From Hofstenia miamia (Eukaryota > Xenacoelomorpha > Acoela): a stretch of DNA of 64,000 nt. Positions 10,201 through 21,989 of this stretch are shown in pieces. The translations under genes were made by a program, and so were the position numbers. The notes beneath the pieces are model-generated. The model was not told where the DNA came from and ran no database searches. It was given only the letters and a program-made list of their open reading frames with translations. Numbering within the stretch: position 1 is the first letter of the stretch; each line of letters opens with the position of its first letter. The stretch is taken from positions 1,776,502-1,840,501 of the forward strand of contig SCFE01000008.1 of assembly GCA_004352715.1 (NCBI GenBank), in the 5' to 3' direction.

Positions 10201-12765
10201 ATTATCACAATTAATTAATAATTTCATGAAATGTGAAACTAGAATTCATTCTATACACAAAATAATTTTTTTGCAAGTTGGAAAAATCTCAATTATTACC
10301 ACAACAAGTTTTGTTAATTTCGCTTTTTTCAATTAATAATACACATATGTAAAATAAAATGATTGATTAATCACCGCCTCTGGTACAAAAAATAAAATGC
10401 GTTTAAAGATTGAATTCAAAAACAAAATGTTTATCTTGCAATATTAAATGTTTCAAAATCGTATAGAGATCAAGAATTTTAAAAATGAAATTTGAACTTG
10501 AGTTTCTATGACATATTATTCAAGAGAATGTGCTTTTTTCACTGGAAAAAAATTAAAGCCATATTGTGTTTTGCAAATGAATAATTTTCTTTTTAGAAAA
10601 AATTTCATGCATTATTCTATTGTTTAATTTGTCTATATAATAGTAGTTAGAGGCCACTAGCCAATTGCACTTTTTCCTGATTAGTTGAGATAGAGGTTGA
10701 GGCCCGTTTCACTCTTACACATGGCCTATGTTAGGGCTTGGATATTGACGTGGTGTTGCATTGACGTCATGGAAATTGCATAGTCATTGATTCATGTACT
10801 TGCTATAGTGACTCAGTTATTTATAGGGGCAATTTAGTTTACACGTTTTATAGTGATTGATAAACATTAGTTTTGTGATATTTTTATTAGTGCTTAATTT
10901 AGTTTGCATGTTTACCTTTTTTGTTAATATACGTGACATTGATTTTTTTCTCCTCTTTCTATACGTGACATTGCTATCTGGGGTTTACATTGCATTTGTG
11001 ATAATACATTGTTGACTTCTTTTCCTTAAAAAAATTCCATGCCTTTCTAATGATTAACAATCACTGTAATTTAATTCGTTTTTTAGGAAATCTATACATT
11101 ACATGCAAGGGGTTACATTTCGTTTTTTAAATACGCTGCTATTTCATTGTTAAAATTCTTTAATTTGTTTTTGCTAATATTCAATATACAAAACGGAAAA
11201 AATATTCGCCACACTTAAACATTACAGGCATATAAAATATAGACTTACATGATAAAGGCGATTTTTTTCTAGAAAATTATACATGCGATTGCTATTAATT
11301 AGACTTATACATATACATGCTTTCATTAATACACTATTTTTATATTAGTTTTACACAATAGTCTTCTCTTTGCATTTCTTTTTAGTTTATACGGATTTTC
11401 AGAGTGTTACGTTTGTATACTGTTGCATCTTTGTTGAATTTGCACATTTTTTCAGTTGATTTGGTTTATGACTCTTGTATGACTGCATACATTACATAGG
11501 TTTTCTGCTTTCCACTCCTTTTGTAACTTTAATGCACGAATTGCTTATCCATTCTCATTGCAGTTGGCATAGAAATGATGACACACTTGTTATTCACCGT
11601 CTTGTAGTTGATGTTTTTTCCCTTGTATTGTGTAGTTGCCATAGAAATGCGAATATGTTTTACCAGATGATTCATCATTCTTGTAATTGATATTTGCTAA
11701 ACACTCAATTTTTATCCATCCGTAGATATGAATACTAGTTGTCAAATTAGTCACAACTCCATGTTGAGATCCCTTTCTAAATGTACAGATGCTTGTAAAT
11801 AGTGTATTATTCACACATAAAAAATATAGGCGCATGGTATTTCAAAAATAGATCACTAAGAATTTTATGAAAATTACAAACTAATACTTTTATAGGTCAA
11901 TATAGTGAAAAACGACGCCTATAAAATCGTGTAACAATGGTATAAACACTTCTATTCCTCGAAAATTTAATACAGTTTGTAACAGAATGCAAGCTTAAAG
12001 GCATTCTTGTTAGCCCCACCCAAGGTCGAAAAGTGCAAACTGAAAGGCACTTATTTTGACCACAGTGATAGAGTGCAATATTAAATGAAATATTATTTAG
12101 AATAGTGATTTTGTAAATGAATTATTTTTAATCAAGATTATAAAACATGTCAGGAAAATGTGCCGCAAAAAGTAGTTCGGCTAAAGGTCATTCACTTGGC
12201 CTTTTGACGAAACAAGCCCAAACAGACATTTAAAAATTTAAATTGATCGTCTGAAATAAGTAAATTTAACAACTGACCTGTAAGTGATTATAACATTTTT
12301 ATAGAATACCAGGAATTTATTATACTGAGAAACCAAACTGTAATAAGGTTAGTATCAATAAACTTTAGTAGAGTTTAGTTGTTAGTTCTAATTATTATAT
12401 TTATCTAGATTAATACATGGAGATAATTAGTCAAATTTCTGTATGGCAATGTTGCGGTGAATTAACTTGATGGATATTGATGGTGGCTTTGGAGATCTAT
12501 CAGTGAATATCTTAATTAATTTAATTTACAGTTACTAATGAATTGCTGTAAATCTCGGAACTACTAATTTAATGAAATGATGGAATGTGCAGTATTACAC
12601 TGATTGATGATTATTAAAACTGCAGCTGAATATGAATTTAGTTATGAACTAAATGCTATTTAATTATTCAATTAATTATAAAATTGGTTTCCTTTTGTTC
12701 AATGAAAGAAGATCATCTCATCAGTAAACAAAAAAGAAATATACTTAATTACAATTTGATTAGAG
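7300..12765. other. Long noncoding interval
   Basis: AT-rich DNA of about 5.5 kb with normal CpG density. Two short coding-like frames occur, one on the plus strand near 8247-8441 (asparagine-rich, 65 codons) and one on the minus strand near 9133-9220 (Ser/Gln-rich, ending SRAQCVV). Neither is supported by similarity or splice sites. Near 10930-10975 the string TATACGTGACATTG occurs twice about 35 bp apart. Nothing else can be supported. Confidence 0.5.
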
Positions 12766-14084
12766 TTAACACTAGAACTACCGCAAATTTTTTAACCAAG
12801 AATACCCAACACCAGTCAAAATGACTGGTGCTAAAATAATCTATTAAAAATATAAAATCAAAGTTAGCTTATGATTGCTTCAAACTTATTTATTGCAAAA
12901 TACCCCACAGAATCCAAATTTATCCAATTTTGACAATCATGGGAGCTACAAAATCAGATAATTAGGTTCATCTGAATAATGTGAGTCGAGATAAGGAATT
13001 GAATTTAGACAATATTTTAGTTTGCATATTTGTAAATCCATACTTTTAAACAAAATGTATCTATTTTAGAATAAATATACTATCTGCTAGAACAGCGATT
13101 TTTTAATTCATGAGTTTTATATGCAATATGATGCAATTTGTTGTAAAATCTTGAAATTTCTCTCAGGCTACGTAGAATTTGACAGATTGTATCCGAGATG
13201 ATCTAGGTGAAGTGCAATCAAATCAAGGGAAGGTTATTACAACAAAATTGATTGCTCAACGTCGCATATTTTATGAGAGTGATACCAAATTCTTTTTATC
13301 AAAGGGTGTGAACTGGCGCAAGCCTCAGTCCAAGAATAGCTCTAAGATAAACAAACCCAATAAATTTTTCAATTTCACATAATGATGAGCCTGACATTGG
13401 TTTTAAAAAGTTTGGATTTAACAATGGTATTATTTTGATTTTTTTCTTACCATAAATTCAGTAAAGATGATTCTTCATGCAATAATCAGATTTGATAATT
13501 TTCGTTTTGTTGATAGTTAAATTTCTGGTGAGATCATAATGATATCATGTTGACCAGATTTTACATTATTCCATACTGTATTACCATGTTTTTATTTCCA
13601 CAATAGTGTCATATTTAGCAATGAGGTCTAATATGGTTTCATATATTGAACTACAATTTTAAGATGACTAAATAATAATTTTCAATAAGATTTTCAAATG
13701 TAATGCCATCAGAATCCATGGAATCTTCATCCTCTTATGAGTTCTCTGGATTAAGATTGGCGAAATGCTGAAGAACATTCAATGCTGAGAATTGCTGTGC
13801 ATTACCAAGATGTAATAGAGTTGGTTCCATTGTAATTCCTAAAATAAAGTTGGTCTGTTAAGTATTATGAATACTCACAACACTTACCTGTCAAAATTAC
13901 CGGAATGGGTATTGTAGGTATTCACATAAAAATGAAAATTTTTAATGATCACTAAAAATAATTTTGCATCATAATAAAATAATTGTAAGAAAATTTCAAA
14001 TCAAAAAGTTCAACTGAAAATTTTTACAAGATAAAAGCATTTTGTTTCCAGTCAAAAAGACTGGTTTAGGTATTTTACTGTTAA
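12766..14084. mobile_element. Decayed piggyBac-like element with TTAA ends and subterminal palindromes
   Basis: The left end reads TTAACACTAGAACTACC. The right end, reverse-complemented, reads TTAACAGTAAAATACC, giving imperfect terminal inverted repeats flanked by TTAA, the piggyBac target. About 45 bp in from the left end lies CACCAGTCAAAATGACTGGTG, and about 15 bp in from the right end lies CCAGTCAAAAAGACTGG, so both ends carry the same subterminal palindrome. Inside there are only coding remnants: a 67-codon plus frame at 13179-13382 and a minus frame near 13690-13835 (MEPTLLHLGNAQQF, later DEDSMDSDG) that could be an N-terminal piggyBac-transposase relic. No catalytic Asp triad is recognisable, so the element is non-autonomous or dead. 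Confidence 0.6.
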
Positions 14085-14500
14085 ATTACTAATAAAACTT
14101 GTTTAATTCTACCATTCATTTACACTGTGATTGTAGCATGAGGCTATATCACTAAGATTTACAAAGCAATAACTTTGGTATTAAATTACAATTGAGTTAT
14201 CTGCAAACATCATGGTGAGAGAGGCAGTTCAGTGATTCATCTACTGTAGGGAACATTGCACCACTTTGGGGAGAGCTGCTTGATTCAGCAGTACATGTTA
14301 AACCTTAACATAAATATGTCAGTGATTAGCATTATCTATGAACATATTAGAGATACGTTAAGTTATATGCAAAAAGATACTAACAGTTTAGGGGTCAGTG
14401 CTACTGATGATTAATAGAGATGAAACTGTTATTCTTGAGAATAATCAATTACTAAGGGGATAAATTGGAATTCACTGAGGATACTGGATTTTACATGGCA
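14085..14500. other. Noncoding interval before the Ty3/gypsy fossil
   Basis: No coding frame. This is where a 5' LTR would be expected, but no sequence matching the 3' flank of the element (19870-20600) could be found. Confidence 0.4.
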
Positions 14501-15059
14501 ACTGTTACATGCTCACGAAGAATGGATGAAAAACAGAAATGCTATGATTAGAAGAAAACAGATACAGAAAAATCTTCCAAAAACACTGGTGACAATGTAG
14601 AGTAAACTGAAAGATTCTTAATTTGTTAAAATGCAAACTTAAATGCATTCTCATTATCATCAAAAAATTATAGCAAAACAGGGCAAAAGTGAATAAACTG
14701 AAAGATTCCCTAGTTGTACATAATGTGAGCATAAAGGCATCATTGTAATCCTTAAAATGCAATTGATACAGAAGGCACCAAACATAGAAGCCATAAAGAG
14801 CACCACCACTGCAAAGAAGGAAAACAAAATAGTAAATACCAGAAGCAGAAATTGAAGAAACCAGAAACAGCAACCTCCTGCATCACAAAACCCACTGAAG
14901 AAATGCCAAAATTTAGTACCACTGAGATATGATGTATCCTCTTCAGAATTTTCAACTCCTGAACCAATGGCGCAGTTGCCAGAGGAGGTTAACCTCACAA
15001 CCCAGAGACCCCAACTGTCACTAATAGTGTTGATGAAATCAATAGATCTCAGTAAACTG

Positions 15060-16290
15060 TGAGATATAGAAAAACAACTGCAAATCTAAGTATCTCTGCT
15101 GAAGGTGCAATTTGAAAGTGAATGAAACTATTAAAATCTCAAATCAGACTCAAGATGCAATGAAACATTGACACAAGATGATGAAGTGATAGCAGAACAA
15201 ATTGAGCAGTTGCAGCAGCAACACAAAAAGGAAATTGAAGCAAAAGCCATCAAGATAAACAAATGGTGCAGATGCCACAAACAACAAAAAATGAGGGATA
15301 AACAATTATGACAGGATGTACAAGAACTGCAAACCAGAACAGAGATGTTGACCCAAGAGAATGAATTCCTTGAGGATATAATCAGATTAGTAAGAGTGGA
15401 GGAGGAGCAGAAACATGAAGAAATGCAAAAGAAAAAACAAAAAATGAGAAACCATTTTTAATGGCCATTGATCAAACAACACAAGAAGAACAGGAAGCCC
15501 AATTACAGGAGGCACAAAGGATGAAGCCCAAATACAGCTACAATCAATTACAAATGGAGGACAAAGAGACAAAGTGGATCAATAAACTGAGTGAACTAAT
15601 TGAAAAAAACCTATAGCTAATAACAAAGACAGAGGAGAAGCTGAGGTTCACACAATCTATGCTAAGCTGAGGCAGATACCACAACATGACACCATGTTGT
15701 GCAACTCTAATGAAATTCACTGGAAGAATAAGTCATTTGTGCCTAATTTCAGTAAATGGGCTTCCATATTTGAATTGAATATCCAAGAACAGAGAGTCAA
15801 CCAGGAAACCACAGCAGCACAATTCCCACTATATCTTGAGGGAGTAGCCTATCAACATTACTTGATGCTAGACAATGCAGTAAAAATTAACTATGAATTA
15901 CTAATCAGAGATTTTAAAGCTTATTACAGAGGCAAAAGCTTCAAAAGCCAATATAAACTAATGCTTCATTTGAACTAAAAAGAGATGTTGAGGACTCACT
16001 GGAAACACTAATCAGCAAGGAACTATCACTTAATGTCTTCATTGAAAACAATAACACAATTAAAGAAAAGGCTACCACAAAGACACAAAAAATAGTAACA
16101 AAGCTGTAACAACTAAATCAGTGGTAACAGGAGAGAAACTGGATGCAGAGAAAAATCCAGTGCTGGGTATCATAAAAGTGAAAACTAAAGATGGGACAAT
16201 GAAAGCTCTAAGAAAGACAGATGTAAGTTGCCACAACTGTGTACTTAAAGGGCAAAAAAACAGATTGCTAGAAACAAATTAATATCATAT
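15060..16290 (+). pseudogene. gag region of the Ty3/gypsy fossil
   Basis: The upstream part is rich in Gln, Glu and Lys and would form coiled coil (QIEQLQQQHKKEIEAK near 15205-15250). From 15694 a capsid-like stretch reads VPNFSKWASIFELNIQEQ, AAQFPLYLEGVAYQHYLML and FKSQYKLMLHLN. A degenerate zinc knuckle (CHNCVLKGQ, where the family His has become Gln) lies near 16231-16257. Gag packages the element RNA. Several in-frame stops show it is dead. The same capsid block recurs at 22800-23060. Confidence 0.7.
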
Positions 16291-16380
16291 ACAATGTTGA
16301 AGCAGCTTGTGATAAAGATGATTTCTATGACTTACAAGAAATTGAAGAGTACATAGAAATTAGCACTGAATATGAATCAT

Positions 16381-16797
16381 CAATCTAAATGGAGTGCTGC
16401 CTCCCATAAACCATGCACCAATCTTAGTGGTAACAAATCTATCAGAAGCCACCATGATCCCTGTAAAAATTAACAGAGCAATATTCAAAGTCTTAATAGA
16501 CATGGGCACCACAATATCAGTGATTGCAGATGAGTGTTCCAAATAAATTGGGATACCAAAGAAAGGTGATGGAAAAAAGTTAAGCACAGGTTGATTAATG
16601 CCTTTGGAGACTACATGGATACAAATGGAATATTGGAAAACATAAATTTGAAGATAGTGGATGCAATATTTTTACACACACTGACAGTGGTGGATACCCA
16701 GACAAACTCTTTACCATACAAGCTAATACTGGGAAGTGATTTCCTAAAACAACACAATTGCATCATCAACTTTGAGAATCAGACAATTAAAATATAG
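16381..16797 (+). pseudogene. Retropepsin-like aspartic protease remnant
   Basis: FKVLIDMGTTISVIA (near 16481-16525) is the active-site region of a retroviral-type aspartic protease, and ILGSDFLKQHNCIINFENQ (near 16728-16788) is the matching C-terminal strand. The catalytic Asp-Thr-Gly has become Asp-Met-Gly. ACG to ATG is a one-base C-to-T change at a CpG. The two halves lie in different frames. Confidence 0.65.
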
Positions 16798-17329
16798 GAA
16801 GAAATAATATCAATTTCCATAAAAATCAAGCATGAAAAAGCAGTCCATTTCAAACTGAAAGGAAACATGAACCTACTTCCCAATCAATGGAGGTATCACA
16901 CAATAGAAATGGATGACATCAACAATAGTGAAATAATGGTATACAATCAACTGGGACTAAACATTAAGTGAGTCAAGATACCAGCATGCTTATGCATGGT
17001 AAAAGACAAATTAGGAAGAATCACAATAATGAATTGTACAAACAGAATTGTAAATCTAAAGAGTGATAAAATAATTATACTGAGCACAACTATCAAGGTG
17101 GAGAGAAGAAATGCAATAAAATAGATGAATATGGCTGCAGGGGAGAAGACTGAAGATTAAGCACAAATCCCAGAAATACACAATGAGGAGTATGAACACT
17201 TATCAAAGGATCAGAGAGATCAACTATGATACCTATGAGACCTCTTGAGCAGACACACACAAATATTCCACTTTGGGGAGATAAGTGTGGGAAAAGCCAT
17301 CATTGAAACCCACAGGATAGTAACAACAA

Positions 17330-17890
17330 CAAAAATAACAAATGTGATTGTTGGTACTGAGAGTGCCAGAGCACATAAAAGAGGAATAGAATAATATACT
17401 GCAAGAACAACTGAGTAATGGAATAATCAGATCAAGCAAGAGCCTGTATGCTACCCTTATGGTATTTGTACAACAAAGAAAAAAACATTGGCTGTGTATT
17501 GACTTTAGGAAACTCAACAATTTCACCAAAGAAGATGCTTACACATTGCCTAGAATTGAGGACACACTTTATCAAGCAGCATAGAATAAATAATTTACAG
17601 CAATAGATCTCTGAATAGCATATTGGCAGGTACCCATGGAGCTGAATGATATTGAGAAGACTGCTTTCATCATGCTGTATGGACTTTACAAATTGGTATA
17701 CATGGCATTCAGCCAATTTAATGTGCCAGCAACATTTCAGTGATATATAACAAAAGTGTTATGAAATGAACAACATAGAATAGAGAAAGGCATACAGCAT
17801 ATATCAACAATATTCCTGTTGCCAGAAAAATGTTGGAAGAGCACACCAAAAACCTCAAAAAGAGGGTCAGGATATTACAAAATGCAGACT
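17330..17890 (+). pseudogene. Ty3/gypsy reverse transcriptase remnant
   Basis: Conserved RT blocks are readable: IIRSSKSLYATLMVFV, CIDFRKLNNFT, YTLPRIEDTLYQA, FTAIDL (first catalytic Asp, near 17598), YWQVPMELNDIEKTAF and GLYKLVYMAFSQFNVPATFQ. The YIDD-type catalytic box at about 17798-17812 reads YINN, so both catalytic Asp residues have become Asn (G-to-A). RT would copy the element RNA to DNA, but this copy cannot. Confidence 0.8.
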
Positions 17891-18019
17891 AATAGTCAAT
17901 GGCAATAAATGCAAGATACTAAAAATAAAGATAGTATTCTTGGGAAGAGAGATCAAATTTGGTACAATTAAAATCAAGGAGGACATGAGACAAATGATTA
18001 AAAATGTAAGCAAACCCAA

Positions 18020-18420
18020 GACATGAAAAGATCTACAGCAGATAAGGGGTTTTTCATTCCAAGATTAGCACAAAAATCAGCTAAAATGACAAACTTACTG
18101 AAGAAAAGTGTTCCATTCATATGGACTTGGCAGGAGGAGGAAGAACTCGACTTGATAAAGGAAGAACTTTCTAAAACACTATCATTAAATACCCCTGACT
18201 ACTCAAAAACCTTCATACTTGACTGCAATGTGAGTAAGGTTGCAATTAGAGCATACCTGGCACAAATAAAAAACAACAGAAAGGGGCCATTACAATGGCT
18301 TAGCAGAAAACTGAGGGAACCAGAAAAAAACTATGAGTCATTCAAGCTGCAAATGGTTACCCTCATGGAAAGCATCAAGTAGTTTCAACATTTCCTTGTC
18401 AGAAAATAATTCATTATTAG
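18020..18420 (+). pseudogene. RNase H remnant of the Ty3/gypsy fossil
   Basis: LDCNVSKVAIRAYLAQ, PLQWLSRKL and KNYESFKLQMVTLMESIK give the usual gypsy RNase H order (TDAS-type box degenerated to DCNVS). It follows an RT-thumb-like stretch (NLLKKSVPFIWTWQEEEE). The frame is open for about 119 codons, the longest surviving frame in this element's pol, then breaks. Confidence 0.7.
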
Positions 18421-18739
18421 AATGGGGACCACAAGATTGCTGTTTTTAAAGAAATTGTCTAGCAATAAATCCTCAATGGTATCATTGTGGATCAAGTATT
18501 TAAATGACTATAGATTTACAATCAAACACAGAAAAGAAACATTACATGCAATTGCAGAAAATAAAAGAGGAGATATCAGAGGAAGAGATCATACAAAAAC
18601 AATGCATCAACAACATGCTAGAGCATATTAGATGAAAAATGGAGAACCCAGGAACACTTATAGGAAGGGAGGCAAGGTCCTAGTTTGAATGATACAAATG
18701 GGAAACTAATAAGAACAGATAATTATACATAGAAGGACA

Positions 18740-19745
18740 AAACAGAATGATCATGATACCTGAATATTACAAAAGGGATATAGTATGCAAAAATCACAGG
18801 AAAGGCCACATGGGCATAAACCAGATGGATTCAACATTCAAAACAAAATACATAATGATTGGAGTTCAAAAGGTAGTTGAAGATATTGTAAACAAATGTA
18901 ACACCTGTCTACTACATAATAGACTACACTTTCCCAAACAAAATGCTCCATGGAAAAGATAATTGCTACATCAATGAACAAAATAGTGCACATGGACCTG
19001 GAGACACTGTCAAGAGATGATGATGGGTACCAGCATGCACTAGTGATGGTTGATAACTTTATGAGATATTGCAGGATACTACTGATGGAGTCAACAACAG
19101 CAAAAGCAATGAGGAAAAGATCATGAAGGAATGGATACTGAAACTGGGGCCAATGGAAAAAATCATTACTGATCAAGGAGTCCAATTTGAAAGTGAGTTG
19201 CTTGATGAGTTAAAAACAATGATGGAGTTCAAACATGGCAAAACAATAGCATATCACCTGCAAGCCAACAGAGCTGCAGAAAGATTAAACCAAACACTCA
19301 TTAAGCTGCTAAGAGTAGTAACATCCAGAGTGGGAGGCAGACAATGATGGCATGTAACTGAAATGATTTAATATTTCTATAATATGGAAGTGGAGTAAAC
19401 AACAGAGATCACCCCATTCAAAGTGATGTTTGGTAGGGAAGCATCAACCCCATTGTCAATGCAATACACCAACTATCATAAAGTCATTGATAATGAATAC
19501 ATCAACATATTCAAAAATCAAATGACAGAAGTCCAAGAAACAATGTGTGGGAACATGAAAAGATTGGCAGTGAGACAGGAGCAAAATTTTAATAAGAACA
19601 TATATGGGAAACCCCATAAAGTAGATGATCTGGTGTATGTATACATGGTAGAGAAAGTGAGTGACATAAATCAAGTGAAAATATTAAGATCACTATGGGC
19701 AGGTCCTTTCACTGTGGTAAAAACATTACTAAATAATTTATAAAA
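18740..19745 (+). pseudogene. Integrase remnant of the Ty3/gypsy fossil
   Basis: HRKGHMGINQM with CNTCLLHN is the HHCC zinc-binding domain. VHMDLETLSRDDDGYQHALVMVDN holds the first catalytic Asp, IITDQGVQFESELL the second, and NRAAERLNQTLIKLL the Glu. A C-terminal part (FGREASTPLSMQY, then SLWAGPFTVVKTL) follows. The triad is readable but split by stops, so it is inactive. Integrase would insert the cDNA in the nucleus. Confidence 0.78.
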
Positions 19746-19869
19746 ATTGAGCAATGGACACACATTACACTTCCAAACCTGAAGCATGCAATAGGCAACA
19801 TTGAACACACAGAATTGAGCAACAAAGCAAAGTTCAAATTGATGCAAAATGAAAATCATTGATGAGTGA

Positions 19870-20590
19870 TGTCAACAGTTTTAGTAATGTTTAACTGAAA
19901 AGTCAGACTTGTGTTAGCCCCACTGATATAACATGGTGAATGTGACTTGATCTCAAGCCCATAGGAGTTTTAGTTATTTCTGGTTGTTGGTCTTGGTAAG
20001 TCAAACTGTGCTGTTTTTTAAACCTTATGTTATCCTGCTGCATTTGTCTGCAGGCACATAAGCAAGCACAGTTGTGACAAAACCTGTACCTGTGCAGGAG
20101 ATTGTTCAGAAGATATTAATCTGGCATGATCATATGGTTTTCTTGTGGTATTTAATATTGGAAAATTTGTTGGAATGATTTAGTTCAACTCAATGCCTTT
20201 TTGTAATATGAACCCCAGCCAAAGTGAGTTAGGCCATGCTACTACTTTTAGAGTTGCATGCTTGAATGAAGAGCTATTGAGTTGGTATGTTGATATCATG
20301 GGATCTTAAAGAATGCAAGTTCTGGCTGATATGTTCTCAAAGCAATCCAAAAGGACTATACTTTGAAAAACATTATGAATCCAGCTAGCCTGGCCTGGGA
20401 TGGCATGTAACATATGAGCTGGTTATTTATATGCCAGTCTAGGGTTTTCCAATGTTTGTAAACATGTTAATAGTTAAGCTGTATATCAGATGACACTTTT
20501 ATTTTAAATACAGAACAGTTTTAGTAATGTTTAACTAAAAAGTTGGACTTGTGTTATCCCACTGATATCCCATGGGTGTGGCATAATCAG
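19870..20590. repeat. Direct repeat pair 3' of the gypsy fossil, possible LTR remnant
   Basis: About 70 bp beginning CAGTTTTAGTAATGTTTAAC at 19874 recurs at about 20516 with a few changes (TTGTGTTAGCCCCACTGATAT against TTGTGTTATCCCACTGATAT). The 640-bp spacing just after the integrase would suit an LTR or tandem LTR remnant, but no copy is found 5' of the element and TG/CA ends were not established. Confidence 0.45.
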
Positions 20591-20599
20591 TGCCAATCA

Positions 20600-21985
20600 A
20601 AGGAAAATGACATTATTAAAAACTTTTATTTGATTAATTTTTGATTAACTTGTTTTTATAGCAATTAGAATATTTTTGTAAACTAAGTTATAAATACATT
20701 TTGGCAAGATTGGACAAAAAGTTTCAACAAAAATCTCATAGCTAATGGATAGCCAAAACAACATGTTGCATAAGAGTTAGCAGAATAAAATCAAGTATGG
20801 AAACAATAGTAAATGAAAAACAGGTACATATTAACATTGTACAATTTTGCTATAAATACTGTATAGAAGCTTAAATTAGTTGATGAAATAAATCATTTGG
20901 ATTTAACTGTGCTTTTTATCAGGTTTCATTATTATTACAATGGCAAGCTAAACATTTAAACATTCAGACACATGAGAAGCTATTCAGGGATTCTCACCAC
21001 TGCAATTATTGGCCAGCTGAGAGGCATCTCCACTTTACACTTGACATCAGCTTTAATTCTCTGCCCTGTCTAGCAAAAGTGTGTCTTTAGGCTAATGTTA
21101 GGCATAGCAGGTTTTCATTTCTTACCTATGGATTGACTCACTTTATAATAAACCCCCAGATTCTAAATAGCTGGGTAGCTCACCCTTTCTATTTTAGATT
21201 CAAATTTATTGTTGGTAATAAACAACACATTTATTAAACAAGAAATGCCTATGAGCATCATATTACATTTGTTGATAGTTCAAAGTGTGTACTTAAGAAA
21301 CAGTAGTCTTATCATTGCAATAATTGTTCACATGTACTGAGGGCCATGTATATATTTATCTATAGGGTTATTTATATGTAAGATCCATAAGAAGCAAAAG
21401 CACGTGGTTGTGAACATTCATTTATTATATCAATCATAACAAGAGCAATTGCTGCACAAATTCAAAAAGGTCAAACACCAGTAGGGTCACTTCCATTATC
21501 ACCAAGTTCACTGAACTAGTTCATTCAAGAGTCACCAACCACTGCATAGTGCTAGTAATTGTTGATGGAAACCACATCATTCTTGATTGCATGGCTCTGG
21601 TTTGTGTTCCAATCCTGATGATCTCTGCTGCTTCTAAATAGGACTGAATTATAATTTAATAACACTATAATATTATTGTAGTGTAGTACACTATTCTGGT
21701 TAATTGAGCAGTTAAGAGGAATTTGAATTGAATACTTAGTAGGAACCCATGCTTGTATGATACAAAAAGTAATTGTAAAGCTATCTATGATCAATCCTAG
21801 AAATGTGTTGGTTCTACATGGTGACCATGACAGGTGCCTGATGCATGTAAGCAAGAATTAAAGTTTTTCTCTTAGTTAAGATAGATTTCTTTTCAGGGAG
21901 ACATTGGTTATTTTTTTGGTAATAAGAAAGCTGCAAAATTTACTCATAAAAAACATGGAAAGTAGCTCTGGTTGTTAATTAATTG
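20600..21985. other. Noncoding interval between the two gypsy-like fossils
   Basis: CpG-poor sequence with no coding frame that I can support. It may be further decayed mobile-element DNA, because its base pattern matches the flanking fossils. Confidence 0.4.
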
Positions 21986-21989
21986 AGAA

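Larger units (their letters stand above)
14500..19860 (+). mobile_element. Ty3/gypsy-type LTR retrotransposon fossil (gag-PR-RT-RNaseH-IN order)
   Basis: The order gag, zinc knuckle, aspartic protease, reverse transcriptase, RNase H, integrase on one strand defines a Ty3/gypsy (Metaviridae-like) element, which copies itself through RNA and integrates the cDNA. All parts are present but riddled with stops and frame changes. The block is almost free of CpG, and several active-site codons have changed in ways expected from C-to-T or G-to-A decay. Flanking LTRs could not be paired: a repeat occurs on the 3' side only (19870-20590). Confidence 0.85.
14973..21402. other. CpG-desert domain
   Basis: Read base by base, I find one CG dinucleotide (18148) between 14973 and 21402, and only a handful more up to about 25.6 kb. 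CA and TG are abundant, and C and G are not rare. Flanking regions, for example the Nup107 gene, have CpG every few tens of bases. This is the signature of cytosine methylation followed by deamination, or of a sequence that avoids CpG. Confidence 0.85.

Noticed and set aside
12008-12019. TGTTAGCCCCAC shared with the 3' repeat of the gypsy fossil (about 19914), as a possible missing 5' LTR
   Set aside because: The match is 12 bases long with no similarity around it, and the position is too far from the element and CpG-normal.
10627-12060. Possible transposon with inverted ends around TTGCACTTTT (10665 and about 12030)
   Set aside because: Only about ten bases match in inverted order, similarity does not extend to either side, and no target duplication was found.
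13179-13382. 67-codon plus frame as a host gene
   Set aside because: It lies wholly inside the piggyBac-like element, has no splice sites or homology, and is best taken as an element remnant or chance.
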